A program made the position numbers and the translations under genes. A stretch of DNA of 64,000 bases from Murinocardiopsis flavida. GTDB taxonomy: Bacteria > Actinomycetota > Actinomycetes > Streptosporangiales > Streptosporangiaceae. The notes below the pieces were generated by a model. The model was not told the origin of the DNA, did no database searches, and saw nothing but the letters and a program-made list of their open reading frames with translations. The stretch's first letter is position 1. Every line of letters starts with the position of its first letter. This document shows, in pieces, positions 17,426 through 27,055 of the stretch. The stretch lies in NCBI RefSeq assembly GCF_003014485.1, contig NZ_PYGA01000011.1, forward strand, positions 171,230-235,229, written 5' to 3'.

Positions 17426-19396
17426 TCAGCCGCGGTCCCCGCCGGCCAGTCCGCTGAAGTAGTCGAGGGCCTCCGGGTTGGCGAGCGAGTCGCGGCTGGC
17501 GACCTTCTCCGGCGCCTCGCCCATCAGGATGCGCTTGACCGGCACCTCCAGGACCTTGCCCGACATCGTCCGCGGCACCGCGGGGATGGCGCGGACGGCG
17601 TCGGGGACGTGCCGCGGCGAGCAGTCCTCGCGGATGGCGCGGGCCAGCCGCCGGGTGAGGTCGTCGTCGAGGCTGACACCGGGGCCGATCACCACGAACA
17701 GCTCGATGCGCGAACCGCCGTCGCGCTGCGGGACGTCGACCACCAGCGCGTCCTCGACCTCGGCCAGGCCGTACACCGCGCGGTAGATCTCGCTGGTGCC
17801 CATGCGCACCCCGCCGCGGTTGATCGTGGAGTCGGAGCGCCCGTAGATGACGGCGGTCCCGCGCTCGGTGATCTCGATCCAGTCGCCGTGCCGCCACACC
17901 CCGGGGTACATCGCGAAGTAGCTGTCCCGCAGGCGCTCCCCCGTGGCGTCGCCCCAGAAGAACAGCGGCATGGACGGCGCCGGCCGGGTGACGACCAACT
18001 CCCCGACCTCCCCGATGAGCGGGCTGCCGTCGGGGTCCCACGCCTGCACCGCCATGCCGAGCGCCGGCGCCTGGATCTCCCCCTCGTACACCGGCAGGGT
18101 GGGCACCCCGCCGACGAGGACGCTGCACACGTCGGTGCCCCCGCTGGTCGAGAACAGCCACAGGTCGGAGCCGAACTCCGCGTAGCACCAGTCGAAGCCT
18201 TCGGGGCTCAGCGGGGAGCCCGTGGAGCCGATGGCGTGCAGCGCCGACAGGTCGCGCCCCTCGGTGGGGTGCACCTCCGCCTTCATGCAGGAGGTGAGGA
18301 ACCCCGCGCTGGTGCCGAACACGGTGACCTTCGCGCGCTCGGCGAGGTCCCACAGCGCGCCGAGACCGGGGTGCGCGGGGCTGCCGTCGTAGAGGACGAT
18401 GGACGCCCGGGTCAGCAGCACGCTGACCAGGAAGTTCCACATCATCCAGCCGGTGGTGGTGAACCAGAAGACCCGGTCGTCCTGCTGGGCGTCGAGGTGC
18501 AGGTTGAGGTGCTTGAGCTGCTCCAGCAGGGTCCCGCCGTGCCCGTGCACGATGGCCTTGGGCAGGCCCGTGGTGCCGGAGGAGTAGAGCACCCACAGCG
18601 GGTGGTCGGTGTCGAGCGGCTCGAACCGCAGCGGGTCGCCTTCACCGGCCCGTTCCAGGTCGGCCCAGTTCAGCGCGCCTTCGACCGGTGCGTCGCGGAG
18701 GTAGTCGAGTACCACGGTGTGCTCGACGCTGGGCAGTCCGTCGCGCAGCGCGGCGAGCACGTCGCGGCGGTCGAAGTCCTTGCCGCCGTAGCGGTAGCCG
18801 TCGACGGCCAGCAGCACCTTCGGTTCGATCTGCGCGAACCGGTCGATGACGCTGCGCACCCCGAAGTCGGGCGAGCACGACGACCACACCGCCCCGATCG
18901 ACGCGCACGCGTAGAACGCGGCGACGGCCTCGGGGATGTTGGGCAGGTAGGCCGCCACCCGGTCGCCCGGGCCGACCCCGAGGCGGCGCAGGCCCCCGGC
19001 GATGGCGGCGGTGCGGCGCTTCAGCTCGCCCCACGTCCACTCGCCTAGCACGCGGAGCTCCGAGGCGTGCCGGATGGCGACGGCGTCGTCGTCGCGGTCG
19101 CGGAAGATGTGCCGGGCGTAGTTGAGCTCGGCGCCGGGGAACCACTGCGCCCCCGGCATGGCCGGCTCCGCAAGCACCCGGTCGTAGGGGCGGTCGGGGC
19201 GGACGTCGAAGTACTCCCAGATCCCCGACCAGAACCCGTCGAGGTCGGTGGTCGACCACTGCCACAGCGCGTGGTAGTCCTCGGCCTCGACCCCCCGGTT
19301 CGCGCGCGCCCACCGGGTGAACGCGGTGATGTTGGCCCGTTCGCGCCGCTCCGGTCCTGGTTCCCACAGGACCGGTGGCTGCGTGCGTTGCGTCAC
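17426..19396 (-). CDS. aacS: Acetoacetyl-CoA synthetase (acetoacetate-CoA ligase)
   Basis: 656 residues from GTG at 19396, the usual length for AacS. The N-terminal ACAS domain (residues about 1-95) is followed by the adenylation core: P-loop LYSSGTTGLPKAIVHGHGG, FGTSAGFL, the STSGGTDVCS region, GRSDSTINRGGVRMG hinge, and the C-terminal Lys in RTMSGKVLEVPVK. It activates acetoacetate to acetoacetyl-CoA for ketone-body use or polyketide/terpenoid supply in the cytoplasm. Single gene, convergent with VOC. Open reading continues upstream to 20830 on this strand, but that sequence is the antisense of the SGNH gene. Confidence 0.95.
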   Translation of the reverse strand: MTQRTQPPVLWEPGPERRERANITAFTRWARANRGVEAEDYHALWQWSTTDLDGFWSGIWEYFDVRPDRPYDRVLAEPAMPGAQWFPGAELNYARHIFRDRDDDAVAIRHASELRVLGEWTWGELKRRTAAIAGGLRRLGVGPGDRVAAYLPNIPEAVAAFYACASIGAVWSSCSPDFGVRSVIDRFAQIEPKVLLAVDGYRYGGKDFDRRDVLAALRDGLPSVEHTVVLDYLRDAPVEGALNWADLERAGEGDPLRFEPLDTDHPLWVLYSSGTTGLPKAIVHGHGGTLLEQLKHLNLHLDAQQDDRVFWFTTTGWMMWNFLVSVLLTRASIVLYDGSPAHPGLGALWDLAERAKVTVFGTSAGFLTSCMKAEVHPTEGRDLSALHAIGSTGSPLSPEGFDWCYAEFGSDLWLFSTSGGTDVCSVLVGGVPTLPVYEGEIQAPALGMAVQAWDPDGSPLIGEVGELVVTRPAPSMPLFFWGDATGERLRDSYFAMYPGVWRHGDWIEITERGTAVIYGRSDSTINRGGVRMGTSEIYRAVYGLAEVEDALVVDVPQRDGGSRIELFVVIGPGVSLDDDLTRRLARAIREDCSPRHVPDAVRAIPAVPRTMSGKVLEVPVKRILMGEAPEKVASRDSLANPEALDYFSGLAGGDRG

Positions 19397-19855
19397 GACC
19401 TCGCGCCTTTCTCGACCGACACGGCGAACGGCCGCGCGCGGCGCCGCCCCGGTCAACGGGGACGGGGCCGGCCCGCCGACCGCCTCTGGTTCCGGCCAAT
19501 CTAACCTCACGGCGCTCCGGCCCGCCGCCGCGCCCCCGCGCTGCGCCGCATCGTTGAGCAGCACCGTTGGGATGCGGGGGTGAGAAGCGCGGGCGGGCGG
19601 CAGGGGCGGGAGGCGAGCGGGCGGCGGGACGGCGAGGGCTCGGCGGGCGGTGCGGACGCCGGCGGGACCGGGGCCACCGCGGGCGGTCCCGGCTCCGGGC
19701 CGGCGCCGCCGCGGGGCGCGGGGCGGGCGCGGACTCCCGTGCGCGCGCCGCGGCTGCGGGTAGCCTGGGCTCCGGTACATGCGGCGGTCATGGGCGATCC
19801 GTTGCGGGCTTCCCCCCTGCACGCGCGCCATGGAGTGGAAGGGCGGAGCTGGCCA

Positions 19856-20968
19856 GTGCGCACACCGGCGGTCCCGAGGCGGACCCTCGTGCTCGGCATC
19901 GTCGCCTGCGTCACCGTCCTCGCCTGCGTCATCGTGCTGGCCGTGCCCTACACCCGCGGCGGCGTCCAGCAGGCGTGGTGCGACCTCACCGGGCAGGGCT
20001 GCGCCGAGGCGCCGGGCTGGCCGCAGGAACGCCCCGGCGCCAAGGGCAAGTACGTCAAGCTCTCCCCCGAAGAGGCCGCCACCTGGGGCAACTACTTCGC
20101 TCTCGGCGACTCCTACTCCTCGGGCGACGGCGCGGGCGAGTACCACGAGGGCACCACGGGCAAGAAGGGCTGCTGGCGGTCTGCGAACGCCTACCCCGAG
20201 GGTGTCGCGGGCAGCTACGACTTCGCCGGGGAGCTGTCCTTCCTCGCGTGCAGCGGCCAGCGCGGCAACAAGCTGATCGAGTCGCTGGAGTCGGGCGACT
20301 CCCAGCTCTCGCAGGTCTCCCCGCACACCTCGCTGGTCACGCTGGGGATCGGCGGCAACGACCTCGGGTTCACCACGGTGTTCAAGACGTGCCTGCTGCG
20401 CGTCCCGCTGCTGGAGAGCCGCGCGTGCGTCGGGCAGGAGAAGGACATCGACAAGCGCATGCGGCACTTCGAGTCGACGTTCGAGGACGTCATCACCGAG
20501 GTCCGCGACCGCGCCCCCGACTCCCGCGTCCTCGTCCTGGGCTACCCCCGGCTGTTCCCCGAGGAGCCCGACGGCATGTACTACACGCTCACGACCGCCG
20601 ACCAGGAGTGGATCAACACCACGACCGAGCGGTTCAACAAGCAGATCGCCGACGCGGTGAAGACCGTCGACTCCGGCATCCGCGAGGACCGCGAGGCCGG
20701 CAGCGTGGAGTTCGTGGACGTGTACTCCACGACCAAGGGACACGAGGTGGGCGCCGAGGAGCCGTGGATCCGCGGAGTCGAACTGCGCGACATCACCACC
20801 GGCGCCACGATCGACCGCAGCAGCTTCCACCCCACCGCGTCCGGGCAGCAGGCCGTGGGCGCGCGGGTCCGCGCCCGCATCGACGAGGGCCCGGGGCGTG
20901 CGCTGTACGCGACCCGGGCGACCTACGAGAACGCCGACCCCGACACGCTCGCCGCCGAACTCGACTGA
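19856..20968 (+). CDS. Membrane-anchored or secreted SGNH/GDSL hydrolase
   Basis: 370 residues from GTG at 19856, chosen because GGAG lies 7 bases upstream; an ATG at 19790 is an alternative and a -10-like TAGCCT is at 19761-19766. A hydrophobic N-terminal segment (LVLGIVACVTVLACVIVLAV) acts as signal or anchor. SGNH blocks are complete: FALGDSYSSGDG with the catalytic Ser, the block III Asn in LGIGGNDLGF, and the catalytic His in SSFHPTASGQQ. Six or more Cys suggest disulfides, as in Streptomyces extracellular GDSL lipases. Predicted extracellular esterase or lipase. Confidence 0.9.
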   Translation: MRTPAVPRRTLVLGIVACVTVLACVIVLAVPYTRGGVQQAWCDLTGQGCAEAPGWPQERPGAKGKYVKLSPEEAATWGNYFALGDSYSSGDGAGEYHEGTTGKKGCWRSANAYPEGVAGSYDFAGELSFLACSGQRGNKLIESLESGDSQLSQVSPHTSLVTLGIGGNDLGFTTVFKTCLLRVPLLESRACVGQEKDIDKRMRHFESTFEDVITEVRDRAPDSRVLVLGYPRLFPEEPDGMYYTLTTADQEWINTTTERFNKQIADAVKTVDSGIREDREAGSVEFVDVYSTTKGHEVGAEEPWIRGVELRDITTGATIDRSSFHPTASGQQAVGARVRARIDEGPGRALYATRATYENADPDTLAAELD

Positions 20969-20969
20969 A

Positions 20970-21009
20970 CCGGCGCGGGCGGCGGCCGTGCGGCCGCCGC
21001 CCGCGCCGG
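20970..21009. terminator. Perfect 19-bp-stem hairpin between SGNH and rocD genes
   Basis: Arms 20970-20988 and 20991-21009 are perfectly complementary with a 2-base loop (CGGCCGTGCGGCCG at the tip). No T-tract. The genes converge, so it probably ends transcription from both sides. Confidence 0.75.
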
Positions 21010-21014
21010 GGTGG

Positions 21015-22304
21015 TCAGCCCGCTGCCGCGCGCAGGTCGGTGAGGACCGCCTCGACCTGGTCGAGCCCCCAGTTGAGGTCGTCCTCGTCGATGACCAGCG
21101 GCGGCGAGAGCCGGATCGTGGACCCGTGGGTGTCCTTCACCAGGACCCCGCGCTCGGCCAGCAGTTCGCACATCTCCCTGCCGGTGGCGAGCGAGTCGTC
21201 GACGTCGATACCGGCCCACAGCCCGATGCTGCGCGCGGCGACCACGCCGTTGCCGACGAACCCGCGGATCCGGCGGGCGAGGACCTCGCCGAGCCTGCGG
21301 GCGTCCGCCAGGTAGGGGCCCTCACTGAGCATCCGCACGACGGTGGACCCCATGGCACAGGCGAACGGGTTGCCGCCGAAGGTGCTGCCGTGCTGGCCGG
21401 GGCGGATGACGCCGAGGACGTCGGCGTCGGCGACGACGGCCGAGACCGGCAGGATGCCGCCGCCGAGGGCCTTGCCGAACAGGTAGGCGTCGGGGACCAC
21501 GCCGGTATGCTCGCAGGCGCGGACGGTGCCGGTGCGGCCGAGGCCCGACTGGACCTCGTCCGCGATGAACAGGACCTGGTTGCGGTCGCAGATCTCGCGG
21601 ATCCGCGGCAGGTAGTCGGGGGGCGGCACGATGACCCCCGCCTCGCCCTGCACGGGTTCGATCAGCACCGCCGCTGTGGTGGCGTCGACGGCCTGCGCGA
21701 TGGCGTCGGCGTCGCCGTAGGGCACGACGCGGAAACCGGGCGTGTAGGGCCCGAAGCCGCCGTAGGCGTCGGGGTCCTCGGAGAAGGAGACGATGGTGGT
21801 GGTGCGGCCGTGGAAGTTGCCCCCGGCGACGATGATGGTGGCGCGGTCGGCGGGGATGCCTTTGACCTCGTATCCCCAGCGCCGGGCGACCTTGATGCCG
21901 GTCTCCACGGCCTCGGCCCCGGTGTTCATCGGGAGCACCTGCTGCTTGCCGACGAGCCCGGAGAGGGCGGTGACGAACGGGGCGAACTGGTCGGTGTAGA
22001 AGGCCCTGCTGGTCAGTGTGACCCTGTCGACCTGCCGGTGCGCCGCCGCGAGCAGGTCGGGGTGGTGGTGGCCGAAGTTCATCGCCGAGTATCCGGCGAG
22101 GCAGTCGAGGTAGCGCCGCCCTTCGACGTCGGTCACCCATGCGCCGTCGCCTTCGGCGATGACGACGGGCAGCGGGTTGTAGTTGTGCGCCGAGTGCGTC
22201 TCGGCGAGTCCGATGTGCTGCGTGGTCGTCGTCGCCGCGTTCTCGGTTTCGGCGGGGTCACCGCTGTTCACCGTGTGCTGGCCCAGACTGCGGATCTCGC
22301 TCAT
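21015..22304 (-). CDS. rocD: Ornithine aminotransferase
   Basis: 429 residues. Class III aminotransferase with the ornithine-type features: HSAHNYNPLPVVIAEGDGAW, the substrate loop YSAMNFGHHHP, PMNTGAEAVETGIK, IADEVQSGLGRTG, and the PLP Lys in DAYLFGKALGGG. It converts ornithine and 2-oxoglutarate to glutamate semialdehyde and glutamate in arginine/ornithine breakdown. GGAGGA lies ahead of the ATG. The gene is alone, without the Lrp or dimethylargininase neighbours often seen. A GATCG-N5-CGATC palindrome sits 24 bases upstream of the start codon. Confidence 0.95.
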   Translation of the reverse strand: MSEIRSLGQHTVNSGDPAETENAATTTTQHIGLAETHSAHNYNPLPVVIAEGDGAWVTDVEGRRYLDCLAGYSAMNFGHHHPDLLAAAHRQVDRVTLTSRAFYTDQFAPFVTALSGLVGKQQVLPMNTGAEAVETGIKVARRWGYEVKGIPADRATIIVAGGNFHGRTTTIVSFSEDPDAYGGFGPYTPGFRVVPYGDADAIAQAVDATTAAVLIEPVQGEAGVIVPPPDYLPRIREICDRNQVLFIADEVQSGLGRTGTVRACEHTGVVPDAYLFGKALGGGILPVSAVVADADVLGVIRPGQHGSTFGGNPFACAMGSTVVRMLSEGPYLADARRLGEVLARRIRGFVGNGVVAARSIGLWAGIDVDDSLATGREMCELLAERGVLVKDTHGSTIRLSPPLVIDEDDLNWGLDQVEAVLTDLRAAAG

Positions 22305-22327
22305 CCAGTTGTCCTCCGATCACCGTT

Positions 22328-22342
22328 GATCGTTGTTCGATC
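22328..22342. promoter_or_regulatory. Palindrome upstream of rocD, candidate Lrp/AsnC-type or other operator
   Basis: GATCG-TTGTT-CGATC with perfect 5-base arms. It lies between the start codon and an AT-richer stretch (22340-22375) that probably holds the promoter. Confidence 0.35.
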
Positions 22343-22696
22343 TTTGTGATACCCGCGCGAATAACGCACAATGCGCTGGTCGCGCAGGACCCCAGAAGTG
22401 GAACAGAGACCCCGATGCGCGCGCAAGGGGTGACCAACGCAACATCGAGTGCGTCCCCCGCACAACAGGGCGCGCCGCCGGGGTGTCCCGAGACTTCCGC
22501 CACACGCGCCGCGCCCCCGCCCGCGGGGCGGGCGGCCCGGCGGCGGCCGGTGCCGCGGGAGGCCCGCGACGGCAGGGGTTCCGCGCGGCCTCCGGGCGTC
22601 CTCCGCAGGGGCACCCCCGCCGGTACGTGACGCGGCCCATAGCGCCAGGATCGGTCGGCACAGCCGGCCACGGGTACGGCGGTGTCAGGAGCGTCG

Positions 22697-24514
22697 ATGA
22701 CTCGCACAACGCACGGGCCGCCCCATGGGCGGCGCACACCAGGGGCCGCCGCCCACGGCGCGCGCGGCGGCAGCGGCCTGTCCCTGCCGCGGCTACTGGC
22801 GTCGGTGGCGGCCGCGGTGCCCGACCGCCCCGCCGTTGTCGCCGGGCCGCGGCGGACCGACTACGCCGGGCTCGACGAGCGGGCGACCCGCCTGGCCCGC
22901 CACCTGCGCGCCGCCGGGATCCGCCCCGGCGAGCACGTCGCGATCCTGGCGTACAACCGCGCCGAGTGGCTGGAGTCGGCGTTCGGGGTGTGGCGCGCCG
23001 GCGCCGTCCCGGTGAACGTCAACTACCGGTACGTCCCGGCGGAGCTGCGCCAGGTCCTCGCCGACGCCGACGCCGTGGCGCTCATCGCCGAGCGCTCGCT
23101 GAGCCGCGGAGTCGCCGCGGTGCGCGCCGAGCTGCCCCGGCTGCGCCATGTGCTGCTGATCGAGGACGCGGACGGCGGCGCGGGTGGCGGGGCGGACGGT
23201 GGCCTGGGCGGGCTGCCCGCCACTGGCGGCGGGGGCGGTGTGGGTGGCGGCACGGACGACGGCGCCGGGGCGTCCGGGGGCGCGCCCCTGCCCGGCGCGG
23301 ACTACGAGGCGGCGCTCGCGGCGCACGACCCCGACCCGGACGGGCTGCCCGCCACCGGCGGCGACGACCTGTACCTGATCTACACCGGCGGCACCACCGG
23401 GGACCCCAAGGGGGTCATGTGGCGGCAGGAGGACATCTTCCACGCGGCGCTGGAACGCCGCAGGCCCGGTGAGCCGCGCGCCCGCTCCGCGGCGTGGGCC
23501 GGTGAGCGCGCGCTCTCTTGCGAGGCGCACCGCATGCTGGTCCTCGGGCCGCTCATGCACGCCGCCGGGCAGTGGAACGCGCTGAGCCTGCTGTTCAACG
23601 GCAAGACGGTCGTGCTCAACACCGACCGCACATTCGACCCCGGCCGCGTCGCCGACCTCGCCGACAGGGAGGGGGTGCACGCGGTGCAACTCGTGGGCGA
23701 CGCGATGGCCCGCCCGCTCGCGGAACGGCTCGGGCCCTCCCCCGACCGGTGCGCCCCGCTCGCGGTGGTGCGCTCCGGGGGGACCCCGCTCACCCCGGCG
23801 GTGCGCGACCTGTGGCGCTCGTGGCGGCCCGGCATCGTCATCGCCGACAGCTACGGCGGGTCGGAGACCGGCGTGTGCGGGACCTCCGCCGACAGCGAGG
23901 GGACCGACACCCGGCGGTTCACCGTCGGCGCGAGCGTGGCGGTCCTCGACGGCGCGCTGCGCCCGCTGCCGCCCGGCGCGGCCGACATCGGACGCATCGC
24001 GCGCAGCGGCCGGATCCCGCTCGGCTACTACAACGATCCGGTGAAGACCGCGCTGACGTTCCCCACCGGGCCCGACGGGCGCCGCTGGGTGATGTCGGGC
24101 GACCTCGGAACGGTCGGCCCCGACGGCTCCGTGCTGCTCCTGGGCCGCGGCGCGTCCGTCATCAACACCGGCGGCGAGAAGGTGTACCCGGAGGAGGTCG
24201 AGCGGATCCTCAAGTCCCACCCCGAGGTCACCGACTCGATCGTCGTCGCCGGCCCGGACGAGCGGCTCGGCCAGCAGGTCACGGCCCTCGTCTCCTGCGC
24301 GGACGGCGCGGCGGCCTCCGACGAGCAGATCCGCGCGTTCTGCCGGGCCAGGCTGGCGGGTTTCAAGGTGCCCCGCACCATCCACCGCGTCGACCGCATC
24401 CGCCGTACCGCAGCGGGCAAGCAGGACTACCGGTGGGCGGCCGCCGCGGCCCGCGACGCGGTCTCCGCGAAGCGGGCGATGCGGGCAGAGCCGGACGACC
24501 GCTATCGTCTGTAA
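22697..24514 (+). CDS. AMP-dependent acyl-CoA synthetase (FadD-like)
   Basis: 605 residues from ATG at 22697, 5 bases after AGGAG. Adenylation motifs: YTGGTTGDPKGVMW (P-loop, about residue 229), SYGGSETG, the SGDLG hinge Asp, GRGASVINTGGEKVYPEEVE and the C-terminal catalytic Lys in RTAAGKQDY. It resembles FadD enzymes of actinobacterial fatty-acid or steroid-side-chain breakdown. Residues about 158-200 are an unusual Gly-rich low-complexity insertion just before the P-loop domain; it is absent from typical FadD proteins and is probably a flexible loop. The Ser/Thr kinase gene starts 3 bases after its stop. Confidence 0.9.
   Translation: MTRTTHGPPHGRRTPGAAAHGARGGSGLSLPRLLASVAAAVPDRPAVVAGPRRTDYAGLDERATRLARHLRAAGIRPGEHVAILAYNRAEWLESAFGVWRAGAVPVNVNYRYVPAELRQVLADADAVALIAERSLSRGVAAVRAELPRLRHVLLIEDADGGAGGGADGGLGGLPATGGGGGVGGGTDDGAGASGGAPLPGADYEAALAAHDPDPDGLPATGGDDLYLIYTGGTTGDPKGVMWRQEDIFHAALERRRPGEPRARSAAWAGERALSCEAHRMLVLGPLMHAAGQWNALSLLFNGKTVVLNTDRTFDPGRVADLADREGVHAVQLVGDAMARPLAERLGPSPDRCAPLAVVRSGGTPLTPAVRDLWRSWRPGIVIADSYGGSETGVCGTSADSEGTDTRRFTVGASVAVLDGALRPLPPGAADIGRIARSGRIPLGYYNDPVKTALTFPTGPDGRRWVMSGDLGTVGPDGSVLLLGRGASVINTGGEKVYPEEVERILKSHPEVTDSIVVAGPDERLGQQVTALVSCADGAAASDEQIRAFCRARLAGFKVPRTIHRVDRIRRTAAGKQDYRWAAAAARDAVSAKRAMRAEPDDRYRL
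24503..24508 (+). promoter_or_regulatory. Candidate -10 of a leaderless kinase transcript
   Basis: TATCGT ends 8 bases before the kinase ATG at 24517, inside the last codons of the acyl-CoA synthetase. No Shine-Dalgarno sequence lies ahead of the ATG. Confidence 0.4.
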
Positions 24515-24516
24515 CC

Positions 24517-25767
24517 ATGGCGCCCCGTACCCTCGCCAACGACCGTTACCGATTGCAGGAGCCGATCGGCCAAGGCGGCATGGGCACGGTGTGGCAGGCG
24601 GAGGACCTCACCCTGCACCGCACCGTCGCGGTCAAGGAGGTCAAGGTCTCCCCTGACCTCGAGCCCGACGTCCGCGCCGAACTCATGGCACGCACCCTGC
24701 GCGAGGCCCGCATCTGCGCCGGGCTGAGCCACCCCTCCATCGTCACCATCCACGACGTCGTCGAAGAGGGCGGACGACCGTGGATCGTCATGGAGCTGGT
24801 GCGGGGGCAGCGCCTCGACAAGGTCATCGCCGACAACGGCCCCATGCCGCCGCGCCAGGTGGCCGAAATCGGCCGCCAGCTCCTCTCGGCGCTGGGCACC
24901 GCGCACGAGCACGGCGTCCTGCACCGCGACGTCAAACCCGCGAACGTGCTCGTGCTGCCCGACGGCCGGCCGGTGCTCAGCGACTTCGGCATCGCGGTGT
25001 CCGACGCCGAGGACCGGCTCACGCTCACGGGGAAGCTCCCCGGCTCCCCCGGGTTCGTCGCGCCCGAGCGGCTCGCCACGGGCGAGATGACCCAGGCGTC
25101 CGACGTCTGGTCGCTCGGCGCCACCTTGTACTTCGCGGTGGAGGGCAGGCCGGCCTACGACCGCAAGAACCTCGTGGAGCTGCTGAACGCCCCCCTCACC
25201 GACTTCCCCGACGCCACCGTGCTCGCCGGGCCGCTGCGCCCCGTCCTCTACGGCATGCTCCAGCACGACGTCGAGGAGCGCCTGACCGGGGCGGCGCTCG
25301 ACTCCGCGCTCGCCAAGGTCATCGCCAACACCACCGGGCCCGACCCCACGCCCACCCAGCTCGACGTCTCCGACATGCGCATGTCGCGGCCCCAGGGTCC
25401 GCAGGGGGCGCAGGGCCCGCAGGCGCACCGCGGGCACCAGTCGCCCACCGGACCCACGCCCGCGCACGGCGGCGCGCGGGTGCCCCTCCCGCCGGGCGCG
25501 AACATGGCCATGGGGCACCGGCCGGTCGACGACGGCTACCACATCAGCGGGCGCGGCTGGAAGGCCATCATCATCTCGCTCATCCTGGGGATCATCACCC
25601 TGGTCCTCGCGCCGCTGCTGGTCGAGTACCTCGCGAAGGAGCTGTTCCCCGAGGACGGCGCGCCGGGCAACGGCTCGGGCAGCAGGCCGGACAGCGGCAT
25701 CCACGACGCCTCGGGGCCGGTTCCGGACCCTGGGCCGATCATGCTGCACCACCTCCCGACCGCCTGA
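24517..25767 (+). CDS. Membrane-anchored Ser/Thr protein kinase (PknB-like)
   Basis: 416 residues. Complete Hanks-type kinase domain (about 10-270): glycine loop GQGGMGTVW, ATP Lys in VAVKEVK, catalytic HRDVKPANV, DFGIA, and the activation-segment GSPGFVAPER. A Gln/Pro/Gly-rich juxtamembrane linker follows (about 285-340), then one membrane helix (IIISLILGIITLVLAPLLV), then a short extracellular tail of about 45 residues with no PASTA or other sensor domain. It phosphorylates cytoplasmic or membrane targets in response to an unknown signal. Located 3 bases after an acyl-CoA synthetase, so the two may be co-transcribed even if the kinase also has its own promoter. Confidence 0.93.
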   Translation: MAPRTLANDRYRLQEPIGQGGMGTVWQAEDLTLHRTVAVKEVKVSPDLEPDVRAELMARTLREARICAGLSHPSIVTIHDVVEEGGRPWIVMELVRGQRLDKVIADNGPMPPRQVAEIGRQLLSALGTAHEHGVLHRDVKPANVLVLPDGRPVLSDFGIAVSDAEDRLTLTGKLPGSPGFVAPERLATGEMTQASDVWSLGATLYFAVEGRPAYDRKNLVELLNAPLTDFPDATVLAGPLRPVLYGMLQHDVEERLTGAALDSALAKVIANTTGPDPTPTQLDVSDMRMSRPQGPQGAQGPQAHRGHQSPTGPTPAHGGARVPLPPGANMAMGHRPVDDGYHISGRGWKAIIISLILGIITLVLAPLLVEYLAKELFPEDGAPGNGSGSRPDSGIHDASGPVPDPGPIMLHHLPTA

Positions 25768-26072
25768 CCGCCTCGCCCACCGGGACCGGCGCGGGTTCGG
25801 TGCCCTCGAACCGGACAGCACCGCGGAACGGGATCCGGCGCCCGGCCCCGTTCTCGCCCGGGCGCCCCCGGTTCGCCGCCCCGCGGCCCGGCCGCGCCGC
25901 GGCGGCGTTGCGGCCCGCGTTTCCTGAGCATCCGCCGGGAATCGGCTGAGAACACGCTGAGCTGCCCGGATCCGGTCATATCCGGTGCCCTGCGGCTCCT
26001 ACCCTGTGGACGCGCGCCCCTCCCGCACCGGACACCGCACCGGTGTGCCATCCCCCGACCAGAACGGGCTTT

Positions 26073-27014
26073 ATGACCTCGACGACCGGCACCCACACCC
26101 TGAACACCGTGCGCGGGATGCTGATCGGAACGGCCGAAGTGGTCCCCGGTATCAGCGGCGGCACCGTCGCCCTGATCACCGGGGTCTACGAAGACCTCGT
26201 CACCTCGGCCGGGCACGTCGTCACGGGGATCAAGAACGCGGCGGCGGACCTGGTGCGCGGGCGCGGCTTCGGGCGCGCGGCGGCCGAGTTCCGCCGGGCC
26301 GACTGGGGCGTCGTCGCGGCGGTGCTCGCGGGGATGGTCGCCGCGGTGCTGGTGGCCGCCCGGCTGGTCGCACCGGTGGTGGAGGCGAACCCGGTGCACA
26401 GCTACGCGTTCTTCTTCGGGCTGGTCCTCGCGTCGCTGTGGGTGCCCTATTCGAGCTCGGGGCGGCGGTGGCGGGCCGGGCACTACGTGGTCGCGCTCGC
26501 CGTTGCCGTCGTGGCGTTCCTGCTGAGCGGCGTGCCGCCGACGGACGTGCAGCCCACCCCGCCCGTCGTCATGGGCGCGGCGGCCGTCGCCGTGTGCGCG
26601 CTGGTCATGCCCGGCCTGTCGGGCTCGTTCATCCTGCTCACGTTCGGCCTGTACACGACGACGATGGCGGCGCTCAACGACCGCGACCTCGGCTACATCG
26701 CGACCTTCGCCGCCGGGGCCGTCCTGGGGCTCGCGTTCTTCGTCAAGCTGCTGCAATGGCTGCTGGAACGGCACCACCACCCCACCATGGTCGTGATGAC
26801 GGGGCTCATGCTCGGCTCGCTGCGCGCGCTCTGGCCCTGGCAGGACGACGACCGGGGGCTGCTGGCGCCCGGCGCGGCGGCCGCCCCCGCCATCGGGCTC
26901 GCGCTGCTGGGCGCCGCCGCCGTCGTGGCGATCATCGCGGTCGAGCACCGCATCAAGATCCGGAGCACGCCACCACCCCCCACCCATGGCCGCCACCGCG
27001 CCTCACAGCGGTAG
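26073..27014 (+). CDS. DUF368 membrane protein, undecaprenyl-phosphate translocase family
   Basis: 313 residues from ATG at 26073; an upstream GTG at 26043 would add ten non-conserved residues. Eight or so membrane helices, with the DUF368 signature GTAEVVPGISGGTVALITG near the N-terminus and its internal counterpart ALVMPGLSGSFILLTFGLY in the second half, an inverted-repeat arrangement. DUF368 proteins (PopT) have been shown to recycle undecaprenyl phosphate across the membrane for wall synthesis; this gene is assigned by family only. It is flanked by a 305-base gap upstream with nothing recognisable and a large palindrome downstream. Confidence 0.88.
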   Translation: MTSTTGTHTLNTVRGMLIGTAEVVPGISGGTVALITGVYEDLVTSAGHVVTGIKNAAADLVRGRGFGRAAAEFRRADWGVVAAVLAGMVAAVLVAARLVAPVVEANPVHSYAFFFGLVLASLWVPYSSSGRRWRAGHYVVALAVAVVAFLLSGVPPTDVQPTPPVVMGAAAVAVCALVMPGLSGSFILLTFGLYTTTMAALNDRDLGYIATFAAGAVLGLAFFVKLLQWLLERHHHPTMVVMTGLMLGSLRALWPWQDDDRGLLAPGAAAAPAIGLALLGAAAVVAIIAVEHRIKIRSTPPPPTHGRHRASQR

Positions 27015-27055
27015 CGCAGACGCCGGAGCGGGGGCGCCAGGGACGGAGGGGCGTC

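Noticed and set aside
17255..19048. 597-codon plus-strand frame opposite aacS
   Set aside because: Antisense shadow; aacS motifs on the other strand are complete.
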